A DNA stretch of 64,000 bases from JACKJP01 sp050249695 (GCA_050249695.1 JBFWQA010000002.1:496001-560000), one strand, 5' to 3'. Positions 33,926 through 42,578 are shown, numbered from the stretch's first letter. Numbers and translations: made by a program. Notes: generated from the sequence alone by a model not told the origin.

Positions 33926-34572
33926 TGTCAGAGGATACGGAGTTTGAGGTATTGCAGCGCCTAGTACCAGAATTGGAGGCTGAGGGTTATGATGTCTACG
34001 TTCACCCGAACAGACCGCTCATTCCCGATTTCTTCGGAAACTTCTCGCCGGATGCGTTGGCCTTACGACCGGGTAAGAATCTTGCGATCGAGGTCCGGAA
34101 ACAATCTCGAGACGCTTCTAGGAAACTGAAACACATAGCGGCGCTTTTTAAAGACCAACCAGACTGGGAACTGAGAATTGTCTGGATTGTGCCGAGCAAT
34201 AATTCGGAATCTCTCCAAATACAGAATTCCGAAACGGTTAGGCGTCGGATAACTGAAATAAGAGAACTGGCTTCGACTGGTCACACCGAACCGGCAGTAC
34301 TTTTGGCGTGGGCGACTTTCGAGGCGCTTGCACGGGCGATTTCGACACAGCAATTCGCTCGGCCCCAGACTCCTGGTCGCATCGTTCAGATTCTTGCTAG
34401 TGAAGGTTATATAACCCCTACTGAAGCTGATCTATTGAGGGTGCTCGTTGAAAAGAGAAATAGACTGATACATGGCGACTTGAATGTCGAAGCATCTGAC
34501 CAAGAACTAACTAATTTTTCCGCAATTCTGGAAACCATGCTTCAGCAGATTGACTCACAAGCGGTGAGCTAA
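33925..34572 (+). CDS. AHJR-like PD-(D/E)XK nuclease fused to a HEPN domain
   Basis: A 215-residue, probably two-domain protein. Residues ~18-90 resemble archaeal Holliday-junction-resolvase-like restriction nucleases: GYDVYVHP, then PDF (34-36), PDALAL with Asp43, and AIEVRKQ with Glu56; the usual ExK lysine is Arg58. Residues ~120-205 form a helical HEPN-like domain with WATFEALAR (Glu133) and RNRLIH, an Rx4H ribonuclease motif (Arg178, His183). HEPN RNases are common toxins and immune effectors. Its GAGGAG site lies inside the rusA-like gene and the ATG overlaps that stop (TAATG), so the two are translationally coupled. The function is inferred; both domain calls rest on motifs. Confidence 0.75.
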   Translation: MSEDTEFEVLQRLVPELEAEGYDVYVHPNRPLIPDFFGNFSPDALALRPGKNLAIEVRKQSRDASRKLKHIAALFKDQPDWELRIVWIVPSNNSESLQIQNSETVRRRITEIRELASTGHTEPAVLLAWATFEALARAISTQQFARPQTPGRIVQILASEGYITPTEADLLRVLVEKRNRLIHGDLNVEASDQELTNFSAILETMLQQIDSQAVS

Positions 34573-34727
34573 CCTGCTGCGTATTGGCTTGTTCTCGAAG
34601 TCGCAAAGCGCTTCGCGATCGATTTCTGCCCCATCGATATACAAAAAGATGTGGCTTATTTTCGTTGAATTTGACGATTGGAACAAAATTGCGTGAAGTC
34701 TGGCCCAAGAATTGGGGAGGAATGTTC

Positions 34728-35873
34728 ATGCCAAACAACGCCAAGCCCTTCACCACAAACGTCCCCGACACCGTCCTCGCCGATCTGCGCAAGCGGCTTG
34801 AACTGACGCGCTGGCCGGTGGAGCCGGAGGCCGCGCCCTGGCGCTATGGCGTGCCGGGCGACTATATGCGCCGGGTCCATGATCACTGGCTGAACAGTTA
34901 CGACTGGCGCCAATCGGAAGCGGCGATCAACCGCTTTCCCGGCTACAAGGCCGAGATCGAGGGGCTTGAAGTTCATTTTCTGATGGAGGAGGGTTCCGGC
35001 CCCGCGCCGAGGCCCCTCATCCTGACGCATGGCTGGCCGGGCTCGATCGTCGAGTTTCTCGACGTGATCGAGAAGCTGGCGCATCCGGAGCGCTTCGGCG
35101 GCGATGCGGCGGACGCCTTCACCGTCGTCGTGCCGTCGATCCCCGGCTATGGCTTCTCGCAGGCGCCGGCGGCGCCCATCGGCCCGCGCGATGTCGCGCG
35201 CATGTGGAATACGCTGATGACGGAGGTGCTCGGCTTTGCCTCCTATTTCGCCCAAGGGGGCGACTGGGGCGCGATCGTCTCGTCATGGCTGGCCTTCGAC
35301 CACCCGGAGACGGTCGCCGCGATGCATCTCAACATGCTCTCGTTCCGCCGCCCGCCGAAGGGCGCGCCTTCCGATGAAGAGGCGGCATGGCTGAAGGAGG
35401 TCAAGGCGCGCAGCGGGCCGGAATCGGGCTACCGGATCGAGCAGGGCACGAAGCCGCAGACGCTGGCGCAGGGCTTGACCGATTCGCCGATGGGGCTCGC
35501 CGCCTGGGTGATCGAGAAGTTCCACGGCTGGACGATCCCCGGCGAGACGCGCGACCCGCCCTTCAGCCTCGATCACCTGCTGGCAAATGTGATGCTCTAC
35601 TGGCTGCCCGGGCCGGCGGCGTCGAGCTGGCTTTATATCTCCATCGTCGAGGGCAACGGGATGCGCCTGCCCGAAGGCGGGATGGTGACGGTGCCGACCG
35701 GCTTCCTGCTCTGCCCGAAGGATCTGAGCCTGCCGCCGCCGCGCGAGGTCGTCGAGCGCTGCTACAATGTCGCTTCCTATGAGATCGCCGCCGATGGCGG
35801 GCATTTCCTCGCCTTCGAGCAGGGCGACCTTTTCGTGCGCAAGGTGCGGGAATTCTTCCGGGCGTACCGGTAG
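34728..35873 (+). CDS. Epoxide hydrolase N-terminal domain alpha/beta hydrolase
   Basis: 381 residues. An N-terminal EHN lid domain (about 1-110, with LRKRLELTRWP and WRYGVPGDYMRRVHDHWL) leads into an alpha/beta-hydrolase core. The oxyanion loop is HGWPGS, the nucleophile elbow QGGDWGAIVSSW has Asp as nucleophile, and the late catalytic His lies in DGGHFLAFEQ. This is the microsomal-type epoxide hydrolase architecture; the substrate is unknown. GGGGAGG at 34714-34720 is seven bases before ATG 34728, which is preferred over ATG 34722 only one base away. It is GC-rich and native-looking, and marks the end of the accessory pair. Confidence 0.88.
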   Translation: MPNNAKPFTTNVPDTVLADLRKRLELTRWPVEPEAAPWRYGVPGDYMRRVHDHWLNSYDWRQSEAAINRFPGYKAEIEGLEVHFLMEEGSGPAPRPLILTHGWPGSIVEFLDVIEKLAHPERFGGDAADAFTVVVPSIPGYGFSQAPAAPIGPRDVARMWNTLMTEVLGFASYFAQGGDWGAIVSSWLAFDHPETVAAMHLNMLSFRRPPKGAPSDEEAAWLKEVKARSGPESGYRIEQGTKPQTLAQGLTDSPMGLAAWVIEKFHGWTIPGETRDPPFSLDHLLANVMLYWLPGPAASSWLYISIVEGNGMRLPEGGMVTVPTGFLLCPKDLSLPPPREVVERCYNVASYEIAADGGHFLAFEQGDLFVRKVREFFRAYR

Positions 35874-35905
35874 CCATACGCGCCGCCCGTGTTGGCTGCC
35901 TGGTG

Positions 35906-35940
35906 TGGATTGGCCGGTCGAGCCCGACGATCCATTCCTC
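35906..35940. repeat. REP-like intergenic palindrome, copy A
   Basis: TGGAT (35906-35910) and ATCCA (35930-35934) form inverted arms, followed by TTCCTC. The right half (ATCCATTCCTC) is identical to copy B at 38311-38340, while the centre differs. It lies between the stops of two convergent genes. Confidence 0.4.
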
Positions 35941-35971
35941 CGTCGCTTGCGCGCAGTGAAGCCGGCGCCGC

Positions 35972-38188
35972 TCAGGCGCCCGGGCGATCCTCCACACCGG
36001 CTTCAGGCCGCGCCTTGCGCCTGCCCGCGAGGCGGCGGATGGAGACGGGGACGTTGCTCATGCGCGGCTGGCCCGAATAGCGGTCGTAGATCGCGCTCAT
36101 CGACAAGAGCCGCGTCGTGTTGCTGCCCGCGTCATGCGGATCGGCGGTCTCGCCCGGCAGTTGCCCGAACCCGAAGCTGATCGAGACCGTCCCGGCCCTC
36201 AGGCTCTCGTCGGTATGGGCGATGGCCTCGATCTCGCCGAAGTCGGAGGCGATCGCGATCGTCTCGCCCTCGCCGATATCGTAGGCGGCCATGTCCTCCG
36301 GGCTCAGGAAGGCCGGGTTGTAGGGCCTCGCCGTCGCCGGCAGCGCGCCGATGAAATTGGTATTGTAGACATGCATCATGCGCCGGCAGAGCAGCCGCAG
36401 GGGCCGCGCCTCGGCGCGGCGGTTGCCCGGCGCGAGGGCGGCAAGATCCGCCATCATCTCCGGCACGGCCAGCCGCAGGCGGTGCTCGTTGAGCGGATCG
36501 CCCGGCCGGACGATGACCGGCGGCTCGGCAAAGATCGCGCCGCCGGGATGCTTCTTGACTTCGGACAGGGGCACGCGCGCGTCGCGCGACAGCCATTCCA
36601 GCAATTCGTCGCTCGTCGGCTCGTTCTCCATGTCCAGCGGCGCGCGCGCGGGATTGGGCAGGATGAGGGTGGAAACGTTGAGCTGCAGACCCATCGCCTT
36701 CGCCAGCCGGTAGAAGAACTGCCAGTCCTCGATGAGGTCCGAGCCCTCCGGCGGCTCGACCAGCGCGGGGGTATACTGCGCGTAGGGTTCGGCAAGGCCG
36801 TAGCCGACGCCGAACCGGCTGAGCTGGTCGAGCATCTGGGTCGTGCTCGGCACCTCCAGCCAGATCTTCGGCGCGATGACGTAATCGGCGAGCTTCGCCG
36901 TGGACGACATCCACGGATCGACCTGAACGAGAAGATCGAGCGACTTCATCGCGGCGATGGCCTGCTCCTGATCGGGCCACGAGCCCGCCGGATTGCCGGC
37001 GCAGCTGATGAGCGCCTTTACCTGCCCCTCGCCTCCCGTCAGGATCTCGTCGGCGAGGGCGCCGGTCGGCATGCCGGCGGCGGTGCCGGCAAGGCCGCGC
37101 ACGCGCAGCCTTTCGCCGAAGCCGTAGGCGCGGCCCGGCTTCTTCACCTCGGCGACGGCGTCGGCCGGCTGGGCGAGCGCACCGGGCTGGCGAACCCTGT
37201 CGCCGGCGCGCAGCCAGTAGCCGCAGAGCGTGTGGATATCGATCAGCAGATATTCGATCAGCGTGCCGAGGCCCGACATGTTCGGGCCCGTGCCGGCATT
37301 GATATAGCCGCGGCGCGTCGATGAGAGCAGGCGCGCGGCCTCGACGATCTCGCGCGCCTCGATGCCGGCCATCTGCGCGACGGCGTCCGGGGTGAAGGGC
37401 TTGACCTTCTCCGCCAGCGCCTCGAGCCCGTCGGTGTAGCATTCCACGAAATCGCGGTCATAGAGCCGGTCGGCAATGATGACGTTGAGGATTGCGGCGG
37501 CGATCTCGGCGTCATGGCCGGGCGCCGCCTGGATATGCAGATGGGCGCGTTTGGCAACGTCCGTGCGGCGCGGGTCGATGACGATCAGCTTCGTGCCGCC
37601 GGCCAGCCGCTCGTTCAGCCAGCGGCCCGGATTGCCATAGGGAAAGCCGGTGAAGGTGATCAGCGGGTTGGAGCCGACCAGCATGATCACTTCCGGGTCG
37701 TCATAGCCGACGGGCGGGGCGCCCCATTTACCGTGCAAGGCATGGCCGATCTTCTTGCCCGGCTTGTCGATCGTGGAGGCGCCGAAATTCATCGGCGTGC
37801 CGAGTGCCTGGACGAAGGCGGTGTAGATGGAGCAGGTCGCGGCGGCGTTCGTCTGCGCGGTGCCGAGATAGCCGGCGATCGCGCGGGGGCCATGCGCGTC
37901 ACGGATGGCGGCGAGCCGTTCCGCGATCTCGCCGATCGCCTCGTCGACCGGGATCGGATGCAGCCTGCCGTCGCGCCCGCGCTTGAGGGAATGACGAAGC
38001 CGGCGCGGATCGGAGAGCAGCCGCACCTGCTCGCGGCCCTTCACGCAGATGAAGCCGTGATAGATGGGGTTGTCCTTGTCGCCGGTGACGCTGACGGCCT
38101 TGCCGTCCTCGATCCCGACGCGGATCGCGCAGCCGTTGAGGCAGACGCGGCAATAGGAGGCGTGCTCGCTCGCGGCCCGGTTTTCCAT
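35972..38188 (-). CDS. Molybdopterin-dependent oxidoreductase (DMSO reductase family), paralogue 1
   Basis: 738 residues. An N-terminal [4Fe-4S] motif Cx2Cx3Cx27C (Cys13, 16, 20, 48) is followed by the molybdopterin oxidoreductase domains (GSNPLITFTGFPYGNPG, DPRRTDVAKRAHLHIQ) and a C-terminal molydop-binding domain (about 610-735). No Tat signal is visible, so it is probably cytoplasmic. The residue expected to ligate Mo is not obvious (segment NFGASTIDKPGKK). It is a close paralogue of 44476-46680, conserved along nearly its full length. The substrate is unknown; formate dehydrogenase or assimilatory-type activities are possible. It stands alone, with neither an electron-transfer nor a chaperone gene adjacent. 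Confidence 0.85.
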   Translation of the reverse strand: MENRAASEHASYCRVCLNGCAIRVGIEDGKAVSVTGDKDNPIYHGFICVKGREQVRLLSDPRRLRHSLKRGRDGRLHPIPVDEAIGEIAERLAAIRDAHGPRAIAGYLGTAQTNAAATCSIYTAFVQALGTPMNFGASTIDKPGKKIGHALHGKWGAPPVGYDDPEVIMLVGSNPLITFTGFPYGNPGRWLNERLAGGTKLIVIDPRRTDVAKRAHLHIQAAPGHDAEIAAAILNVIIADRLYDRDFVECYTDGLEALAEKVKPFTPDAVAQMAGIEAREIVEAARLLSSTRRGYINAGTGPNMSGLGTLIEYLLIDIHTLCGYWLRAGDRVRQPGALAQPADAVAEVKKPGRAYGFGERLRVRGLAGTAAGMPTGALADEILTGGEGQVKALISCAGNPAGSWPDQEQAIAAMKSLDLLVQVDPWMSSTAKLADYVIAPKIWLEVPSTTQMLDQLSRFGVGYGLAEPYAQYTPALVEPPEGSDLIEDWQFFYRLAKAMGLQLNVSTLILPNPARAPLDMENEPTSDELLEWLSRDARVPLSEVKKHPGGAIFAEPPVIVRPGDPLNEHRLRLAVPEMMADLAALAPGNRRAEARPLRLLCRRMMHVYNTNFIGALPATARPYNPAFLSPEDMAAYDIGEGETIAIASDFGEIEAIAHTDESLRAGTVSISFGFGQLPGETADPHDAGSNTTRLLSMSAIYDRYSGQPRMSNVPVSIRRLAGRRKARPEAGVEDRPGA

Positions 38189-38310
38189 GGGGCGTTCTCT
38201 CCGCTCTCGGGCCGTCTTCGGCGCGGCCCGTCAGGGCAGGAGTTTAACACGCGTGTTGATGCTGTCGAGCGCGGGCGAACGGACCTGAGGGCGCGCGCCA
38301 GGCCGGCGGC

Positions 38311-38340
38311 ATGGATTGCCGGGTCAGGATCCATTCCTCT
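38311..38340. repeat. REP-like intergenic palindrome, copy B
   Basis: ATGGAT (38311-38316) and ATCCAT (38329-38334) are perfect inverted arms around GCCGGGTCAGG. It lies in the 286-base gap between divergent genes. The 19-base core matches copy C (42560-42578) at 16 positions and its right half matches copy A. Confidence 0.45.
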
Positions 38341-38474
38341 GCCGTTGCGGCATCTTGATGCGGCGCGTGGCGACCGCCGGCAACCGTTGCTATGGTCCGT
38401 CCGACCCGCCGAAAGTCGCGATTGCGCGGAACGGCTTCCGCTGGCATTGCCGGCGATGACAGAGGAGCGAAGAC

Positions 38475-39005
38475 ATGCGCATCGACGCGGTGAAGATCGG
38501 CAACAGGCCGCCCGAGGACGTCAACGTCATCATCGAGGTGCCGGTCGGCGGCGAACCGATCAAATACGAGATGGACAAGGAAGCCGGCGCCATGGTCGTC
38601 GACCGCTTCCTCTATACGTCCATGCGCTATCCCGGCAATTACGGCTTCGTGCCGCACACGCTGTCGGATGATGGCGATCCGATCGACGTCCTCGTCGCCA
38701 GCCAGCGTGCCCTCATCCCCGGCGCGATCATCAACTGCAAGCCGGTCGGCGTCCTGTTCATGGAGGATGAGGCCGGGCTCGACGAGAAGGTCATCGCGGT
38801 GCCGAGCGTCAAGCTCACCCGGCGCTACGAGAAGGTTCACAGCTATGACGATCTGCCGGCGATCACGCTGCAGCAGATCGAGCATTTCTTCGCCCATTAC
38901 AAGGATCTCGAGACCGATAAATGGGTGAAGGTCGTTCGCTGGGGTTCGGCGGAAGAAGCCAAGCAGCTCATCATTGAATCGATCGAACGGGCAAAGGCCA
39001 AATAG
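38475..39005 (+). CDS. ppa: Inorganic pyrophosphatase (family I)
   Basis: A 176-residue cytosolic enzyme hydrolysing pyrophosphate to two phosphates. The family I signature DGDPID lies at 66-71, and the other metal-binding residues are in RYPGNYGFVP and MEDEAGLDEK. The length and the start MRIDAVKIG fit alphaproteobacterial Ppa. It follows GAGGAGCG-type purines and converges on folD with five bases between stops. Confidence 0.97.
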   Translation: MRIDAVKIGNRPPEDVNVIIEVPVGGEPIKYEMDKEAGAMVVDRFLYTSMRYPGNYGFVPHTLSDDGDPIDVLVASQRALIPGAIINCKPVGVLFMEDEAGLDEKVIAVPSVKLTRRYEKVHSYDDLPAITLQQIEHFFAHYKDLETDKWVKVVRWGSAEEAKQLIIESIERAKAK

Positions 39006-39010
39006 CCGGC

Positions 39011-39904
39011 TCAGCCCATGAGTTCGTCGAAGGCGATGCCGCAGCGCGCGGAAGCCGCCTGAAGCGTGTTGCGCAACAGGCAGGCGATCGTCATTGGCCC
39101 GACGCCGCCCGGGACCGGCGTGATCGCACCGGCAACCTGGACGGCGGAGGCAAAATCGACGTCGCCGACAAGGCGTGTCTTGCCGTCGCCATTCGCCGGC
39201 AGCCGGTTGATGCCGACATCGATGACGGTCGCGCCCGGCCTTATCCATTCGCCGCGGATCATCTCCGGCCTTCCGACCGCGGCGATCAGTATATCGGCGG
39301 AACGGCAGACGCCCGGCAGATCGACCGTCCGCGAATGGGCGATCGTCACCGTGCAGTTGAGATGTAGCATCAGCATGGCGACCGGTTTGCCGACGATGTT
39401 GGAGCGGCCGACGACAACGGCGTGACGGCCGGACAGATCGCCGAGCTGTTCGCGAACGAGGATCGAGCAGCCGAGCGGCGTGCACGGCACCAGCGAGGGT
39501 AGGCCGGCCATCAGCCTGCCGGCATTGATGGCGTGGAAACCGTCGACATCCTTCGCCGGATCGATGGCGGCGAGCACCGCGTGCTCGTCGATCTGCGGCG
39601 GCAATGGCAGCTGGACGAGAATGCCGTCAACCGCATCGTCCGCATTCAGCCGCCGGACCAGCGCCAAAAGCTCTTCCTGCGTTGCCGAGGCATCGAGGGT
39701 GAACGAGAAGGATTGCATCCCCGCCTCGATCGTATGCCGGCCCTTGGAGCGGACATAGACTTGGCTGGCCGGGTCCTCGCCGACAAGAACCACCGCAAGG
39801 CCGGGCGCCCGGCCGGTGCGTTCGGTGAAGCGCGGCACCGCCCGCGCGACCTGGGCGCGCAGGGCCGCAGCCCTCTCCTTGCCGTCGATGATCGTCGCGC
39901 TCAT
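39011..39904 (-). CDS. folD: Bifunctional methylenetetrahydrofolate dehydrogenase/methenyl-THF cyclohydrolase
   Basis: 297 residues with all FolD hallmarks: the catalytic lysine in QVYVRSKGR, DGILVQLPLP, PCTPLGC and the Rossmann GRSNIVGKPVA. It interconverts 5,10-methylene-THF and 10-formyl-THF, the one-carbon donor used by PurH in this window. It is followed downstream by ppa on the other strand and preceded by the yggT-yggU pair 21 bases upstream, so folD may belong to that transcription unit. Confidence 0.97.
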   Translation of the reverse strand: MSATIIDGKERAAALRAQVARAVPRFTERTGRAPGLAVVLVGEDPASQVYVRSKGRHTIEAGMQSFSFTLDASATQEELLALVRRLNADDAVDGILVQLPLPPQIDEHAVLAAIDPAKDVDGFHAINAGRLMAGLPSLVPCTPLGCSILVREQLGDLSGRHAVVVGRSNIVGKPVAMLMLHLNCTVTIAHSRTVDLPGVCRSADILIAAVGRPEMIRGEWIRPGATVIDVGINRLPANGDGKTRLVGDVDFASAVQVAGAITPVPGGVGPMTIACLLRNTLQAASARCGIAFDELMG

Positions 39905-39925
39905 GGGACCGGCCCCCGGATTCGA

Positions 39926-40246
39926 TCAGCCGTCCTTTTGCGCCGTTTCGCCCGCCAGTTCAATGAGGCGCCCCGGATCGCCCACAACCTGCAGCACTTT
40001 GACGCGGGACGTATCGCCGGAAACCAGCGTGATCGCCGAGGGCGCGACGCCGGCGGCCTTGGCCAGAAGCCTTGTCAGCGCCTTGTTGGCCTTGCCCTTT
40101 TCGGGTACCGCGCGGACACGCGCGGCGAGCGCGGCGCGTCCGTCGGGCAATGTCGTGACGCCATCGATCGAATCGCGCGCCGATTTCGGCGTCAGGCGCA
40201 CGACGATCCTGAATTCACCCCTTGCGTCTTCCAGCCAGCCGGCCAA
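39926..40246 (-). CDS. DUF167/YggU family protein
   Basis: A ~106-residue small alpha/beta protein with the conserved RLTPKSARDSIDGV and PEKGKANKAL patterns of DUF167, a family of unknown function. The frame is open well into yggT, but that part is shadow sequence. TTG 40246, six bases past the yggT stop codon, is the first plausible start, with no strong ribosome-binding site; translation probably depends on coupling to yggT. The yggT-yggU order is conserved across proteobacteria. Confidence 0.8.
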   Translation of the reverse strand: MAGWLEDARGEFRIVVRLTPKSARDSIDGVTTLPDGRAALAARVRAVPEKGKANKALTRLLAKAAGVAPSAITLVSGDTSRVKVLQVVGDPGRLIELAGETAQKDG

Positions 40247-40251
40247 GACCG

Positions 40252-40545
40252 TCAGCCGTAGACGAGCCGGATCAGGAAACGCTGGATGACGATCAGGATG
40301 ATGATGAGAATGACCGGCGAGATATCCAGACCGCCGAGGTTGGGCAGAAGCCGCCGGATCGGCCTGAGCGCCGGTTCGGTCAGCCGCCACAACGTCTCGC
40401 CGATTGTATGAACCACCTGATTGCGCGTATTCACCACGTTGAACGCCACCAGCCAGGAGAAGATCGCGGACGCGATCAGCACCCAGATGTAGACGTCGAT
40501 GAGCAGCACGATGCCGTCTACGATCGCGGAGAACAATGCGGACAT
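40252..40545 (-). CDS. YggT family integral membrane protein
   Basis: 97 residues with two YggT-type hydrophobic helices (about 8-32 and 72-94) separated by the conserved loop RLTEPALRPIRRLLPNLGGLD. YggT proteins have been connected with osmotic or ion homeostasis and with cell division in various bacteria, and no mechanism is known. ATG 40545 has AGAGG eight bases upstream; a GTG three codons earlier is an alternative. It is adjacent to, and co-directional with, yggU and folD. Confidence 0.88.
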   Translation of the reverse strand: MSALFSAIVDGIVLLIDVYIWVLIASAIFSWLVAFNVVNTRNQVVHTIGETLWRLTEPALRPIRRLLPNLGGLDISPVILIIILIVIQRFLIRLVYG

Positions 40546-40655
40546 GAGGTGCACCTCTTTTCGCGGCCTTGCCGGGCGCGCGCTTCGACGGCCCGTGAAA
40601 TTTCAGCGGGCTAAGAGTTAGCGACCCGAACCCCCGCCCGCAAGCCCGTCATCGC

Positions 40656-40684
40656 TTGACATGACAGGTGCCGCGACACTAAAT
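40656..40684 (+). promoter_or_regulatory. Promoter of tRNA-Ala
   Basis: A consensus -35 TTGACA (40656-40661) is followed after 17 bases by CTAAAT (40679-40684). This places transcription start around 40690, about 17 bases before the mature tRNA. The -35 is perfect and the -10 is weak. Confidence 0.55.
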
Positions 40685-40706
40685 GCGCCACGCCAGCCGA
40701 TGGCGC

Positions 40707-40782
<76 letters not shown>

Positions 40783-40856
40783 TCCCGCCCAAAGACCCAA
40801 ATCACGACTGCCGACAACGGTGCGCAGCACTTGCCGGCCAGACCGAAGGTCAAGGC

Positions 40857-42053
40857 ATGCAATCGCACGCGGTTTCGCGCGAGTTCGTTGCCCAGATGGC
40901 AATTCTCATGTCTGCGGTCGCGGTCACGATCGACGCGGCGCTGCCCGCGCTCGGCTTCATCGGGCACGATCTCGGTACCACCGACCCCAATCACGTACAG
41001 TTCATCATTTCCTTCATTTTCATCGGCATGGCGGTCGGCCAGCTGTTCTCCGGGCCGCTTTCCGACGCGCTCGGCCGCAAACCGCTCCTTTTCATTTCTT
41101 TCCTTCTGTACCTCGCGGGCACGGCGACCTGTCTGCTTGCCTCATCCATCGAGGTGATGCTCGCCGGACGCCTGATTCAGGGAATCGCAATCGCCGGACC
41201 GCGCGTCACGACGATTTCCATGGTTCGCGATCTCTATGAAGGCGCCGGAATGGCGCGGGTGATGTCGCTGGTCATGATGGTGTTTGTCGCGGTGCCGATC
41301 ATCGCGCCCGCGCTGGGCCAGGCGATTCTATTCGCCGCCTCATGGCACGCGATCTTCGTCTTCTATCTCGTCTACGCGCTGCTGGTGGCCGTCTACATGG
41401 CGTTCCGCCTGCCCGAGACGCTGCCGCCGGAACGCCGGGTGCCCATGCGCGCCGCCACGATCATTTCCGGCGCGCGCGAGGTTCTCACTCACCGCCAGGC
41501 GGCGAGCTACATGCTCGCCTTCAGCTGCATCTACGGCGCCTTCGTCGGGTTCTTGAGCTCCTGCCAGCAGATCTATCAGGTGCAGTACGACAAGGGCGCC
41601 GCCTTCGTGATCTTCTTCGCGGTGCAGGCTTTCGGCTTCGGTTTCGCTTCCATGACCAATTCGCGGATCGTTTACCGGCTGGGCATGCGGTTCGTCTCCA
41701 ATCTCGGCCTCGCGGTCATGATCGGCACGTCGGCGCTGATGTTCGTCCTGGCGCTCGTCCAGCCCGTCCCGTTTGCGCTGTTCTTCGCCTATGGGGTGAC
41801 GCTGCTCTTCTGCTTCGGCCTGATGTTCGGCAATCTGCAGGCGCTGGCGATGCAGCCGATGGGGCATATCGCGGGGATGGCCTCCGCGATCATCGGCACC
41901 GTATCGACCATCGTCGCAATCGCGCTCGCGACGATCATCGGACAGTCCTATGACGGCACGCTGAAGCCTGTCGTTCTGGGATTCGGCCTGCTTGGCACGC
42001 TTGCCTGGCTCTTCATGCGGTTTGCCGAACGGCGCGGACCGCAAGCCGGGTAA
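40857..42053 (+). CDS. Multidrug efflux MFS transporter, Bcr/CflA type
   Basis: 398 residues with 12 predicted membrane segments. The DHA1 loop motif after helix 2 reads GPLSDALGRKPLLF, and motif C-like GLxxGP is represented by the helix 5 stretch AVPIIAPALGQ. The N-terminal pattern (DAALPALGFIGHDLG) is typical of Bcr/CflA drug:proton antiporters. ATG 40857 follows AAGG. The natural substrate is unknown. It follows tRNA-Ala by 75 bases. Confidence 0.88.
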   Translation: MQSHAVSREFVAQMAILMSAVAVTIDAALPALGFIGHDLGTTDPNHVQFIISFIFIGMAVGQLFSGPLSDALGRKPLLFISFLLYLAGTATCLLASSIEVMLAGRLIQGIAIAGPRVTTISMVRDLYEGAGMARVMSLVMMVFVAVPIIAPALGQAILFAASWHAIFVFYLVYALLVAVYMAFRLPETLPPERRVPMRAATIISGAREVLTHRQAASYMLAFSCIYGAFVGFLSSCQQIYQVQYDKGAAFVIFFAVQAFGFGFASMTNSRIVYRLGMRFVSNLGLAVMIGTSALMFVLALVQPVPFALFFAYGVTLLFCFGLMFGNLQALAMQPMGHIAGMASAIIGTVSTIVAIALATIIGQSYDGTLKPVVLGFGLLGTLAWLFMRFAERRGPQAG

Positions 42054-42145
42054 GGCTGAAGCGCGTCTCGTCGATTGCGCAGGGCGCCGGTATCTGTATT
42101 CTCGCGCCTTGCGACAGGGCAACAAGGGCGAGGCCGGAACCGATC

Positions 42146-42289
42146 ATGAACCGCAACATGCTTTATGGGGTTATCGGCGTGCTCGCCGTCGCCCTCGTCA
42201 TTCTCGGCTACCAGTATTACCAGGAGAGCCAGAAGTCCGGCATCCAGATCGAGATGGGCAAGAACGGCGTCTCGATCGAGGCGAAATAG
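42146..42289 (+). CDS. 47-residue single-pass membrane microprotein
   Basis: An open frame from ATG 42146 to TAG 42287-42289. It starts MNRNMLYGVIG, has a hydrophobic core to about residue 22 (VLAVALVILGYQYY), then a hydrophilic tail EMGKNGVSIEAK. This N-in, C-out single-pass layout is common for small proteobacterial membrane proteins. A purine-rich GGGCGAGG lies about 13 bases upstream. It is 92 bases after the efflux gene on the same strand. No known family is recognised with certainty. Confidence 0.65.
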   Translation: MNRNMLYGVIGVLAVALVILGYQYYQESQKSGIQIEMGKNGVSIEAK

Positions 42290-42319
42290 CGTCCGGCCTG
42301 AGGATCGCGGGAGATCTGC

Positions 42320-42369
42320 CCGGACAGCGCCGCCGACCAAGGGGTCACGCGGCGGCAGACGCTGTCCGG
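42320..42369. other. Strong GC-rich hairpin
   Basis: CCGGACAGCG (42320-42329) is a perfect inverted repeat of CGCTGTCCGG (42360-42369), and the inner CGCCG/CGGCG can extend the stem. The loop region is about 18 bases. There is no T-run, so it may be a Rho-type 3' end, a transcript-stabilising element for the upstream microprotein gene, or a structured RNA. Apart from copy C of the REP-like repeat, nothing else is visible between 42290 and 42577. Confidence 0.5.
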
Positions 42370-42559
42370 TTCGATGCAGAATCCGGCTGGCTACGCACTA
42401 CCTGAATGCCAACCTGCCCTGTCTCTCGCAATCGGCGGGCCAGTTTCAGTTCAGCGCAAAACCCCTTGATCTGGTGGCTCGCTGTCATGGCAGGGCGAAA
42501 TGTTGAAGGCCGCGCGCCGCGCCTTTTGCAAATTGCAATGCATCCTGCAATCGGGGAGG

Positions 42560-42578
42560 GATTCCGGGGTCAGGACCC
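42560..42578. repeat. REP-like intergenic sequence, copy C
   Basis: GATTCCGGGGTCAGGACCC differs from the core of copy B at only 3 of 19 positions. It abuts the stop codon of the amidotransferase gene, whose mRNA would fold GGGTC-CT-GACCC here. Confidence 0.35.

Noticed and set aside
34573..34727. Search for an attachment-site repeat of the tRNA-Thr 3' end
   Set aside because: No convincing copy of the tRNA 3' terminal sequence and no integrase gene is present, so tRNA-targeted integration is suggested only by position and composition.
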